A DNA stretch of 64,000 bases from Hydrogenophaga sp. 2FB (lineage in GTDB: Bacteria; Pseudomonadota; Gammaproteobacteria; Burkholderiales; Burkholderiaceae_C): positions 52,151 through 116,150 of the forward strand of contig NZ_SCML01000014.1 of the NCBI RefSeq assembly GCF_005503365.1, written 5' to 3'. The notes under the pieces were generated by a model. It was not told the DNA's origin. It saw only the letters and a program-made list of their open reading frames with translations, and searched no databases. The translations under genes were made by a program, and so were the position numbers. Below are positions 7,976-15,785 of the stretch, piece by piece (position 1 is the first letter of the stretch; each line of letters opens with the position of its first letter).

Positions 7976-9571
7976 GTGACAAGAAGATCGTTCAGCCGAC
8001 CGGATATTTTTCGGACCGCCACGTTGGCGCGGGCCATGTCGGGACTGCTGGTGCTGTCCTTGCATGTCGCCGGTCAGGCGCAGGAACTGCCTGCTGCGCA
8101 GACCCCGGGCGGAGAGGTGGATGTGCCAGTCGGGCCCGTCCCGAGCATCTGGGTGGAGCCACGTATCTCGTTGTCGCTGGGCGTCACCAACAACGGGAAT
8201 CTGGCCGACCTGGGCTCGCTGCGTCGGGCAGAGCAGATCACCGAGATCAGTCCGGGTATTGGCCTGGTGGTCAACAATGCCCGCCTCAGGGGGGCTCTCG
8301 ACTACTCGCTGCGAGGCATCTACGACGCGCGGAATACCTCCGTCAACGACAACATCCAGCAGTCGCTCAATGCCAACGGCACGTTCAATGCGTGGGACAA
8401 CCGGGCATTCGTCGACGTCGTGGGCATCATCGGGCAGCAGGCGATTTCCGCATTCGCCAACCCCTCGGCCGACTCCCTGGGCAATGCCAATCTGGCCGAA
8501 ACATCGAGTTTTCGCGTGTCGCCCTACCTGCGTGGTGTCCTCGCGGGCAGCATGGATTACGAGTTGCGGTACGGCTGGCAGTCCACCCGTACCGAGGCCG
8601 AGATGCGCTCCGACATCACGAGCCACGAAGTGTTGGCGCGGCTTGGACGTCAGCCAGAAGGCGGTACGTCGCTGGGCTGGATGGTCGAAGCGGGGCGCAC
8701 CCGTTACGACTACACCCTTGGCGCCCAACAGACCCTGGATGCCGTGACGGGTCGTTTGTTCTACGCGGTGTCCCCGACGCTGACGTTGCAAGGGCATGTG
8801 GGTGTGGAGTCCAACGACTTGCTGACCGCGGACATGAAGTCCTATCGGAACACCGGGGTGGGTCTGGACTGGCGTCCCTTCGAACGGGCGCGCGTGGTGC
8901 TCGAACGCTCCAACCGTTATTTCGGCAAGGGTCACAACGTGGAGATCGAGTACGCCAGTCGGCGTTCGGTCTGGCGCTACACGGATTCGCGCGACCTGTT
9001 CACCAACCAACTCGACGGCGTCGCCGGCACCAGCGGGACGCTGTATGGCCTGGTTGACGCGCTGTCCAGTGAACCCGATCCGGTGCTGAGGGCGCAGAAC
9101 GTGAACGCCGAACTGCGGCGGCTGGGTTTGCCGGCCGACTACCCTGTGACGGCGGGTTTCCTGGCATCGCAAGCGACGGTGCAGCGGGCTCAGGAGCTTT
9201 CGCTGGGATTGTTTGGGCAGCGCAATGTCGTGATCTTTGCCTTGAGCCGCAATACGTCGCGCGCCATCAATCCCATGATCATCCTGGCCGATGATTTCAG
9301 CCTCGCCAACAACATCATGGAGAAAGGCTGGCGTGTCACCTTTGCCCATCGCCTCACGCCCCTCACGTCGTTCAATGCCGGGGTTGCAAGCCAGTCCACC
9401 GAAGGCGACAGCAACGCATTTCGCTACAACCTGAAAACACTGACGCTTGGTGTCAGCACACGCCTGGCCGCGCGGACCAGTGGCGCCGTGCAACTCCGAC
9501 ACGCCATTTTCAAGGGGTCCAATCCCTACAAGGAAACCGCTGTGTTGGGCGTCATCACCCACCGGTTCTGA
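7976..9571 (+). CDS. XrtA/PEP-CTERM-associated outer membrane beta-barrel protein
   Basis: Predicted outer-membrane protein of 531 residues. The GTG at 7976 is chosen because GGGAGGAG lies just upstream and the product then begins with a signal peptide ending near VAGQAQE. An upstream in-frame extension would overlap the kinase gene and is rejected. The mature protein shows alternating aromatic/polar beta-strand patterns (for example LDYSLRGIYDARN, YELRYGWQSTRTEAE, VTFAHRLTPLTSFNAG) and ends in an aromatic residue (THRF), typical of beta-barrels. This position in XrtA loci is held by the TIGR03016 family, thought to act in EPS export or surface retention. Exact function unknown. Confidence 0.85.
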   Translation: MTRRSFSRPDIFRTATLARAMSGLLVLSLHVAGQAQELPAAQTPGGEVDVPVGPVPSIWVEPRISLSLGVTNNGNLADLGSLRRAEQITEISPGIGLVVNNARLRGALDYSLRGIYDARNTSVNDNIQQSLNANGTFNAWDNRAFVDVVGIIGQQAISAFANPSADSLGNANLAETSSFRVSPYLRGVLAGSMDYELRYGWQSTRTEAEMRSDITSHEVLARLGRQPEGGTSLGWMVEAGRTRYDYTLGAQQTLDAVTGRLFYAVSPTLTLQGHVGVESNDLLTADMKSYRNTGVGLDWRPFERARVVLERSNRYFGKGHNVEIEYASRRSVWRYTDSRDLFTNQLDGVAGTSGTLYGLVDALSSEPDPVLRAQNVNAELRRLGLPADYPVTAGFLASQATVQRAQELSLGLFGQRNVVIFALSRNTSRAINPMIILADDFSLANNIMEKGWRVTFAHRLTPLTSFNAGVASQSTEGDSNAFRYNLKTLTLGVSTRLAARTSGAVQLRHAIFKGSNPYKETAVLGVITHRF

Positions 9572-9574
9572 TTC

Positions 9575-10696
9575 ATGTACGAAGCTTATTACGGGCTGAC
9601 CAGCAAGCCCTTTCAACTCAACCCCGACCCGCGTTTCTACTACAGCAGCAAGCCGCACCGGCGTGCGCGCTCGTACCTGGTGTACGGCGTCATGCGCGGC
9701 GAGGGCTTCATCGTCATCACCGGGGAGGTGGGAGCTGGCAAGACCACCATCGTGCGCGACCTGCTCGACAGCCTGGAGAACGGCTCGGTGGTGGCGGCGC
9801 ACCTGGTCAGCACGCAGTTGGGCGCGGAGGACGCGTTGAAGCTGGTGTGCGCCGCTTTTGGTGTCCCGGTGCGCGGCACCGGCAAGGCCGACATGCTGAT
9901 GGCGCTCGAAGCCTTCTTCATCACCCAGACCACGCAGGGCAAACGCTGCCTGTTGATCGTCGATGAAGCGCAGAACCTTCAGCCGCTGGCCGTGGAGGAG
10001 TTGCGCATGCTCTCCAACTTCCAGTTCGGCGAGCAGGCCTTGCTGCAGACCTTTCTCGTGGGGCAACCCGAGTTTCGGAACATCCTGCAAGGGCCGGGCA
10101 TGCTGCAGTTGCGCCAGCGTGTCACGGCGCGGTGCCATCTTGGGCCGCTCGACGAAGAAGACACCCGCGCCTACATCGAGCACCGCATCAAGTGCGCTGG
10201 CGGTGTCGACAAACCGGCTTTCGAGCCAGCGGTTTTTGCGGGCATTTTTCAGCACAGCGGCGGCATTCCGCGCCGCATCAACACCTTGTGCGACCGCCTG
10301 TTGCTGCAGGGTTATCTGTCCGAAGCGCCCACGCTCACGCTGGATGCGCTCAACGAGGTGATCGCGGAGATGCACGCCGAGAGCGCGGTTCCCGTACCGA
10401 ACGCCGATGACGCCGACGAACGCTGGGGGCATCTGCCCAAGGCGGGCGAGGGTGGCGAATCCCGCCCCTCGCTGGTGGACGGCATCGGACCGGAAGACCT
10501 GGAACTGGACCCTGCCGTGGTCGATGGCATGGGTGAAGAACTTACCCGTGTTACGGCCGAACAACTGAGCACCCGCTTGCTCCGCATGGAGCGCAGCGTT
10601 CTGCGGCAGGAACGTGTCAGTCTGGAGATCCTGGGGGCATTGAAAAAAATCGTGGCCGCGACCCGAAAATCCCGCAGCAACGGTTCCGGCAACTGA
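9575..10696 (+). CDS. XrtA-associated AAA ATPase (ExeA/GspA-like)
   Basis: ATPase of 373 residues starting MYEAYYGLTSKPFQLNPDP, the classic opening of the ExeA-like family found in XrtA loci (TIGR03015 by recollection). Walker A is GEVGAGKTT (about residues 49-57), Walker B is LLIVDEAQNL (about 126-135), and the sensor/arginine region is in GIPRRINTLCDRLL. Residues 270-373 form an acidic extension ending in a basic helix (KKIVAATRKSRSNGSGN). It lies 3 bp after the barrel gene, so translation is probably coupled. The likely role is ATP-driven assembly or gating of the EPS envelope complex; the substrate is not known. Confidence 0.9.
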   Translation: MYEAYYGLTSKPFQLNPDPRFYYSSKPHRRARSYLVYGVMRGEGFIVITGEVGAGKTTIVRDLLDSLENGSVVAAHLVSTQLGAEDALKLVCAAFGVPVRGTGKADMLMALEAFFITQTTQGKRCLLIVDEAQNLQPLAVEELRMLSNFQFGEQALLQTFLVGQPEFRNILQGPGMLQLRQRVTARCHLGPLDEEDTRAYIEHRIKCAGGVDKPAFEPAVFAGIFQHSGGIPRRINTLCDRLLLQGYLSEAPTLTLDALNEVIAEMHAESAVPVPNADDADERWGHLPKAGEGGESRPSLVDGIGPEDLELDPAVVDGMGEELTRVTAEQLSTRLLRMERSVLRQERVSLEILGALKKIVAATRKSRSNGSGN

Positions 10697-10711
10697 TCCA
10701 CGGGGGTTCTC

Positions 10712-11578
10712 ATGCCATCCAGCACGCCCATCACCAATGCGCTGACCATCGACGTCGAGGACTATTTCCAGGTCTCGGCCATGGCGCCCTACATCGACCG
10801 CGCGGAATGGGATCAGCGCGAATGCCGGGTCGAACACAACATCGACCGCATTCTGCAGCTGCTGGCCGCGAAGCAGACGCGCGCCACATTCTTCACGCTG
10901 GGGTGGGTGGCCGAGCGCTACCCCGAGATGGTGCGGCGCATCGTGCGCGAAGGCCATGAGCTGGCCAGCCATGGGTATGGACACCAACGGGTGAGCGATC
11001 TTTCCGAGGCGGAGTTTTTCGACGACATCACGCGTGCCAAAGGCTTGCTGGAAGACATTGGCGGCCAGGCGGTTCTGGGTTATCGGGCACCCAGCTTCTC
11101 GATCGGTGCCGGGAACCTCTGGGCACTGGACACGCTCAAGCGCGCCGGCTACCGCTACAGCTCCAGCATCTACCCGGTGCGGCACGACCACTACGGCATG
11201 CCCGATGCGCCGCGCTTTGCGCACCAGATTCGCGATGGGCTGCTCGAAGTGCCGCCCACCACGTTGCGCCTGTTCAACCGCAACCTGCCGTCCAGCGGCG
11301 GTGGCTATTTCCGCCTCATGCCGTACTCCCTGTCGCGCTGGATGCTGCAGCAGGTGAACCTGCGCGATGCGCAGTCCGCCATCTTCTACTTCCATCCCTG
11401 GGAGATCGATCCCGAACAACCGCGCGTGGCCGGCATCGACCTCAAGACACGCTTTCGCCACTACGTCAACATCGGGCGCACCGAGCAGCGCCTTTCGCGT
11501 CTGCTCGACGATTTCCGCTGGGGCCGCATGGACCAGATCTTTCTGAAGGACCGCGAGCAAGAGGTGCCCGTTGTCTGA
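10712..11578 (+). CDS. Polysaccharide deacetylase, DUF3473 / XrtA-system type
   Basis: NodB-fold carbohydrate esterase 4 protein of 288 residues with the C-terminal DUF3473 extension. The catalytic Asp motif is LTIDVEDYF (about residues 12-20). The metal-binding histidine pair is in ELASHGYGHQ, and the substrate-groove motif is LGYRAPSFSIG. IFYFHPWEIDPEQPR is the typical DUF3473 ending. It should remove N-acetyl groups from the EPS or a lipid-linked intermediate. Its stop overlaps the start of the FemAB-like gene. This family (TIGR03006 by recollection) is a core member of XrtA EPS loci. Confidence 0.92.
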   Translation: MPSSTPITNALTIDVEDYFQVSAMAPYIDRAEWDQRECRVEHNIDRILQLLAAKQTRATFFTLGWVAERYPEMVRRIVREGHELASHGYGHQRVSDLSEAEFFDDITRAKGLLEDIGGQAVLGYRAPSFSIGAGNLWALDTLKRAGYRYSSSIYPVRHDHYGMPDAPRFAHQIRDGLLEVPPTTLRLFNRNLPSSGGGYFRLMPYSLSRWMLQQVNLRDAQSAIFYFHPWEIDPEQPRVAGIDLKTRFRHYVNIGRTEQRLSRLLDDFRWGRMDQIFLKDREQEVPVV

Positions 11579-12623
11579 GCCGGCCGACCTGCGCATCCAC
11601 CGTCTCGATAGCGCCCAACCCGATCAAGTCGCCCGCTGGGACGCGTTCGTTCTCGCGCAACCGAAAGCCACGTTCTTTCACCGCGCAGGCTGGCAGACCG
11701 TCATTCGCGGCGTCTTCCGCCACGACACCTACTTCCTCTACGTCGAGTCGGGTGGCGAGATCCAGGGTGTGCTGCCGCTGGCCCATGTGAACAGCCGCCT
11801 GTTCGGCAACGCGCTCACCGGTCTGCCGTTTGCCGTGTACGGCGGGGCCGTGGGCACGACGGAAGAGGCCACCACGGCCCTCGAAGCCGAGGCCCAACGC
11901 CTGGCTACCGAGCTGGGGACCGACCACCTGGAGCTGCGCCACATCGAACGCCGCCACACCGACTGGCCGGTACAAGATCTCTACGTCACCTTCCGCAAGG
12001 CCATCCTGCCCAAGGAAGAGGACAACATGCTGGCCATCCCGCGCAAGCAGCGCGCGATGGTGCGCAAGGGCATCAAGAACGCACTGACCTCGCACATCGA
12101 CCCGAACGCCGACCGCTTCTTCGCGATGTACGCCGACAACGTGCACCGCCACGGCACGCCCGCGATGCCCAAGCGCTACTTCGAAACCCTGCTCAAGATC
12201 TTCGGCTCCGACTGCGAGGTGCTGACGGTGTGCTCGGCCGAAGGCCGCCCGCTGTCCAGCGTGCTCAGCTTCTACTTTCGCGACGAGGTGCTGCCGTACT
12301 ACGCGGGCGACGACGAGGCCGCGCGCGACCTCGCGGCCAACGACTTCAAGTACTGGGAACTCATGCGCCTGGCCTGTGCGCGCGGGCTCAAGGTGTTCGA
12401 CTACGGCCGCAGCAAGGAAGGCACGGGCCCCTATGCGTTCAAGAAGAACTGGGGCTTCGAACCCACGCCGCTGAACTACGAGTACCGCCTGTACAAGCGC
12501 GAAAGCATCCCGCAGAACAACCCGGCCAATGCCAAGTACAAGCTGCTGATCGCCACTTGGCGGCGTCTGCCCATCGGCGTGGCGAACTGGCTGGGCCCGT
12601 TCATCGTGCGCAATCTGGGCTAA
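11571..12623 (+). CDS. FemAB-like GNAT protein, XrtA/PEP-CTERM-associated
   Basis: Acyl/aminoacyl-transferase-fold protein of 350 residues related to FemAB peptidyltransferases and found beside the DUF3473 deacetylase in XrtA loci (TIGR03019 by recollection). Conserved blocks are PKATFFHRAGWQTVI near the N-terminus, KQRAMVRKGIKNAL in the middle, and VFDYGRSKEGTGPYAFKKNWG, typical of the second GNAT lobe. The TTG start at 11571 overlaps the previous gene by 8 bp and has AAGAGGTG upstream, suggesting translational coupling. It probably adds an amino-acid or acyl group to the EPS or a lipid-linked intermediate; the substrate is unknown. Confidence 0.88.
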   Translation: MSEPADLRIHRLDSAQPDQVARWDAFVLAQPKATFFHRAGWQTVIRGVFRHDTYFLYVESGGEIQGVLPLAHVNSRLFGNALTGLPFAVYGGAVGTTEEATTALEAEAQRLATELGTDHLELRHIERRHTDWPVQDLYVTFRKAILPKEEDNMLAIPRKQRAMVRKGIKNALTSHIDPNADRFFAMYADNVHRHGTPAMPKRYFETLLKIFGSDCEVLTVCSAEGRPLSSVLSFYFRDEVLPYYAGDDEAARDLAANDFKYWELMRLACARGLKVFDYGRSKEGTGPYAFKKNWGFEPTPLNYEYRLYKRESIPQNNPANAKYKLLIATWRRLPIGVANWLGPFIVRNLG

Positions 12624-12642
12624 CGCCACCCCGACGCGCACC

Positions 12643-13845
12643 ATGGCCAACCTGCTGTACCTCGTCCACCGCCTGCCGTACCCGCCCAACAAGGGCGACA
12701 AGGTGCGCTCGTACCACCTGTTGCGCCATCTGCTGCAGAAGCACCGCGTGTTCCTGGGCACCTTCATCGACGACCCGGACGATGAGCAGCACCTGCCCAC
12801 GCTCAAGGCCATGTGCCCCGACCTTCATGTCGAGCGCATCCAGCCGCGCACCGCCAGACTCATGAGCGCCACGGGCTTGTTGCGCGGTGAAGCGTTGACG
12901 CTGGCCTACTACCGCAACGCCGGCATGCGGCGCTGGGTGGAGCAGGTGGCGAATGCGCACGCGCCGCAGGCCAGCGTGGTGTTCTCATCGGCCATGGCGC
13001 AGTACGCGCAGCCACTGGCGCCCCAGGTGCCGATGCTGGTCGATTTCGTCGACGTCGATTCGGCCAAGTGGACGCAGTACGCACCGGCACACCGCTGGCC
13101 CATGTCGGCCGTGTACCGGCGCGAAGGCGCGCGTCTGCTGGCTTACGAGCGCGAAGTCGCGCAACAGGCGCGCCGTTCTTTCTTCGTCACGCCGAACGAA
13201 ACCGCGCTGTTCCTCTCTCAAGCCCCCGAGGCCACGGGCCGCGTGCAGTCGCTCAGCAACGGCGTGGATGCCGATTTTTTTGCACCCGATCCGGCACGGG
13301 AGAACCCGTTCGTGAACGGTGAGCAAGCCGTGGTGTTCACGGGCGCCATGGACTATTGGCCCAACATCGACGGTGTGAGCTGGTTCGTGGCCGACATGTT
13401 GCCGCGCTTGCGCGCGCATTGGCCGAACGCCCGCTTCTACATCGTGGGCCGCAGCCCCTCCGCGCAGGTGCAGGCCTTGGCCAGCGAGCATGTGGTGGTG
13501 ACCGGCACGGTGCCCGATGTGCGGCCGTATCTGCAGCACGCAGCCGCCGTGGTGGCGCCCTTGCGCGTGGCGCGCGGCATCCAGAACAAGATTCTCGAGG
13601 CCATGGCCATGGAACAGGCGGTGATCACGGTGCCTTCGTGCGCCGATGCCATTGGCGCCAGCGCCGAGCAGGGCCTTCTGCGCGCCGACGATGCCGACGG
13701 TTTTCTGCAGGCGCTCCAGCAACTGCTCGATGCGCCCGCGCAAGCCCAAGCGCTGGGGCAGGAGGCCCGCCGCTTCGTGCTGCAGGGCTTCAGCTGGCAG
13801 GCCCACCTGAGCGGCATCGACGCCTGTCTGCAGGAGGCTCACTGA
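12643..13845 (+). CDS. Glycosyltransferase, TIGR03087/XrtA-associated type
   Basis: GT-B fold glycosyltransferase of 400 residues. Opening MANLLYLVHRLPYPPNKGDKVR is highly characteristic of the TIGR03087 family of XrtA EPS loci (by recollection). The C-terminal donor-binding half has VVFTGAMDYWPNIDGV, FYIVGRSPS and the loop VVAPLRVARGIQNKILEAMAM with the conserved Glu. It adds a sugar to the growing EPS repeat on the cytoplasmic side. It ends one base before the amidotransferase gene. In many related loci xrtA is found close to this point; here there is no space for it. Confidence 0.92.
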   Translation: MANLLYLVHRLPYPPNKGDKVRSYHLLRHLLQKHRVFLGTFIDDPDDEQHLPTLKAMCPDLHVERIQPRTARLMSATGLLRGEALTLAYYRNAGMRRWVEQVANAHAPQASVVFSSAMAQYAQPLAPQVPMLVDFVDVDSAKWTQYAPAHRWPMSAVYRREGARLLAYEREVAQQARRSFFVTPNETALFLSQAPEATGRVQSLSNGVDADFFAPDPARENPFVNGEQAVVFTGAMDYWPNIDGVSWFVADMLPRLRAHWPNARFYIVGRSPSAQVQALASEHVVVTGTVPDVRPYLQHAAAVVAPLRVARGIQNKILEAMAMEQAVITVPSCADAIGASAEQGLLRADDADGFLQALQQLLDAPAQAQALGQEARRFVLQGFSWQAHLSGIDACLQEAH

Positions 13846-13846
13846 C

Positions 13847-15754
13847 ATGTGCGGCATTTCCGGCATGTTCGACACGCGGGGTCTGCGCGACTACGACCGC
13901 GCGCTCGCTTCGCGCATCAACAACATCCAGGCGCACCGCGGCCCTGACGAAGACGATCTGCACCTCGAACCCGGCTTGGCCCTGGGCCACCGCCGCCTCT
14001 CGGTGATCGATCTGGCCACGGGCCAGCAGCCGCAGTTCAATGCGGACGCCAGCGTGGGCATCGTCTTCAACGGCGAGATCTACAACTTTCAGGAGCTCGT
14101 GCCCGAACTCCAGGCCCTGGGTTTCGTGTTTCGCACGCGCAGCGACACCGAGGTGATCGTGCACGCATATTCGGCCTGGGGCACGGCCTGCGTGCACCGC
14201 CTGCGCGGCATGTTCGCCTTCGCGATCTGGGACCGCAAACAACAAACACTGTTCCTCGCGCGCGACCGCATGGGCGTCAAACCCATGCACTACGCGTGGC
14301 TGCCGGATGGCACCTTCATCTTCGGCTCCGAACTCAAGGTGGTCACCGCGCACCCGGGCTTCGTGCGCGAGATCGACCCGCTGGCGGTGGAAGACTATTT
14401 CTCGTTCGGCTATGTGCCCGATCCGCGCTGCATCTACCGCAACGCCCACAAGCTGCCAGCGGCGCACACCTTGCTGCTGCGCCGGGGCGACGACGACCAG
14501 CCCGCGCCAGTGCCGTATTGGGACGTGCAGTTCACCAACGACAACCCGATCAGCCAGACCGATGCCGAAGCCGAGTTGCGCGACCGGGTGCGCGAGTCCG
14601 TCAAGCTGCGCCTGATCGCGGACGTGCCGCTGGGCGCATTCCTCTCGGGCGGCGTCGATTCCAGCGCCGTGGTCGCGACGATGGCGGGCCTGTCCGACAC
14701 GCCGGTGCACACCTGCGCGATCGGCTTCGACGATCCACGCTTCAACGAGTCCGAGTTCGCCCAACAGGTCGCCGACCGCTGCAAGACCGACCACCGCCTG
14801 GAAGTCGTCAAGAGCGACGACTTCGACCTGATCGACACCCTGGCCTGGCTCTACGACGAACCCTACGCCGACAGCTCCGCCATCCCGACCTACCGCGTCT
14901 GCGAGATGGCGCGCAAGCACGTGACCGTCGCGCTGTCGGGCGATGGCGGCGACGAGAGCCTGGGTGGCTACCGGCGCTACCGCATGCACCTGGGCGAGGA
15001 GCGCGTGCGCAACCGCCTGCCGCACGGTTTGCGCCGGCCCTTGTTCGGCGCGCTTGGCCAGATCTACCCCAAGGCCGACTGGGCGCCGCGCATGTTCCGC
15101 GCCAAGACCACCTTCCAGGCCATGGCTATGGACAGCGTCGAGGCCTACCACCACAGCATGTCGCACCTGCGCGCCGACCAACGCGCGCGTTTGTTCTCCC
15201 CCGCGTTCCAGCGCCAGCTGGGCGGCTACAACGCCCTGGAGGTGTTTCGCGAACACGCGCAGCGCGCGCAGACCGACGACCCGTTGGCGCTGATCCAGTA
15301 CCTTGACTACAAGACCTGGCTGGTCGGCGACATCAACACCAAGGTCGACCGCGCCGCCATGGCGCATTCGCTGGAGGTGCGCGAACCGCTCATGGACCAC
15401 AAGCTGATCGAGTGGCTGGCCACGCTGCCCAGCGATCTGAAGATCCAGGGTGGGGAGGGCAAGGCGGTGTTCAAGAAGGCGTTCGAGCCGCTGCTGCCGC
15501 ACGACGTGCTGTACCGGCCCAAGATGGGCTTCTCCGTGCCGCTGGCCCAGTGGTTGCGCGGCCCGCTGGCGCAGCGCATGCGCGAATCGGTGCTGAGCCC
15601 GCGCATGCTGGACTCGGGCTACTTCAACGCCGTTGTGCTTGAACGCATGGTCAAGCAACACCTGAGCAGCCAGTACGACCATTCCACAGCCTTGTGGATG
15701 CTGATCATGTTCGACGCATTCCTGCGGCAGAACGCGAAAAGCGCGCCCGTCTGA
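13847..15754 (+). CDS. Asparagine synthase-like amidotransferase, XrtA-system type
   Basis: Glutamine-dependent amidotransferase of 635 residues. The N-terminal Ntn glutaminase domain starts with the catalytic Cys2 (MCGISGMFDTRG) and has RGPDEDD, GHRRLSVIDL and FNGEIYN. The C-terminal synthetase domain has the PP-loop SGGVDSS (about residue 267) and ALSGDGGDESLGGYRRY. Length and placement match the XrtA-locus amidotransferase (TIGR03108 by recollection), which probably amidates a uronic-acid sugar or another EPS carboxylate rather than making asparagine. It follows the glycosyltransferase gene by one base. Confidence 0.92.
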   Translation: MCGISGMFDTRGLRDYDRALASRINNIQAHRGPDEDDLHLEPGLALGHRRLSVIDLATGQQPQFNADASVGIVFNGEIYNFQELVPELQALGFVFRTRSDTEVIVHAYSAWGTACVHRLRGMFAFAIWDRKQQTLFLARDRMGVKPMHYAWLPDGTFIFGSELKVVTAHPGFVREIDPLAVEDYFSFGYVPDPRCIYRNAHKLPAAHTLLLRRGDDDQPAPVPYWDVQFTNDNPISQTDAEAELRDRVRESVKLRLIADVPLGAFLSGGVDSSAVVATMAGLSDTPVHTCAIGFDDPRFNESEFAQQVADRCKTDHRLEVVKSDDFDLIDTLAWLYDEPYADSSAIPTYRVCEMARKHVTVALSGDGGDESLGGYRRYRMHLGEERVRNRLPHGLRRPLFGALGQIYPKADWAPRMFRAKTTFQAMAMDSVEAYHHSMSHLRADQRARLFSPAFQRQLGGYNALEVFREHAQRAQTDDPLALIQYLDYKTWLVGDINTKVDRAAMAHSLEVREPLMDHKLIEWLATLPSDLKIQGGEGKAVFKKAFEPLLPHDVLYRPKMGFSVPLAQWLRGPLAQRMRESVLSPRMLDSGYFNAVVLERMVKQHLSSQYDHSTALWMLIMFDAFLRQNAKSAPV

Positions 15755-15785
15755 TGCGCAACGAATTCATCTAAAGAGGATTTCC

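Noticed and set aside
7850..11596. Minus-strand open frame of about 1248 codons across the EPS genes
   Set aside because: It is the antisense shadow of the barrel, ATPase and deacetylase genes, all of which have clear family motifs. No recognisable protein features in the shadow.
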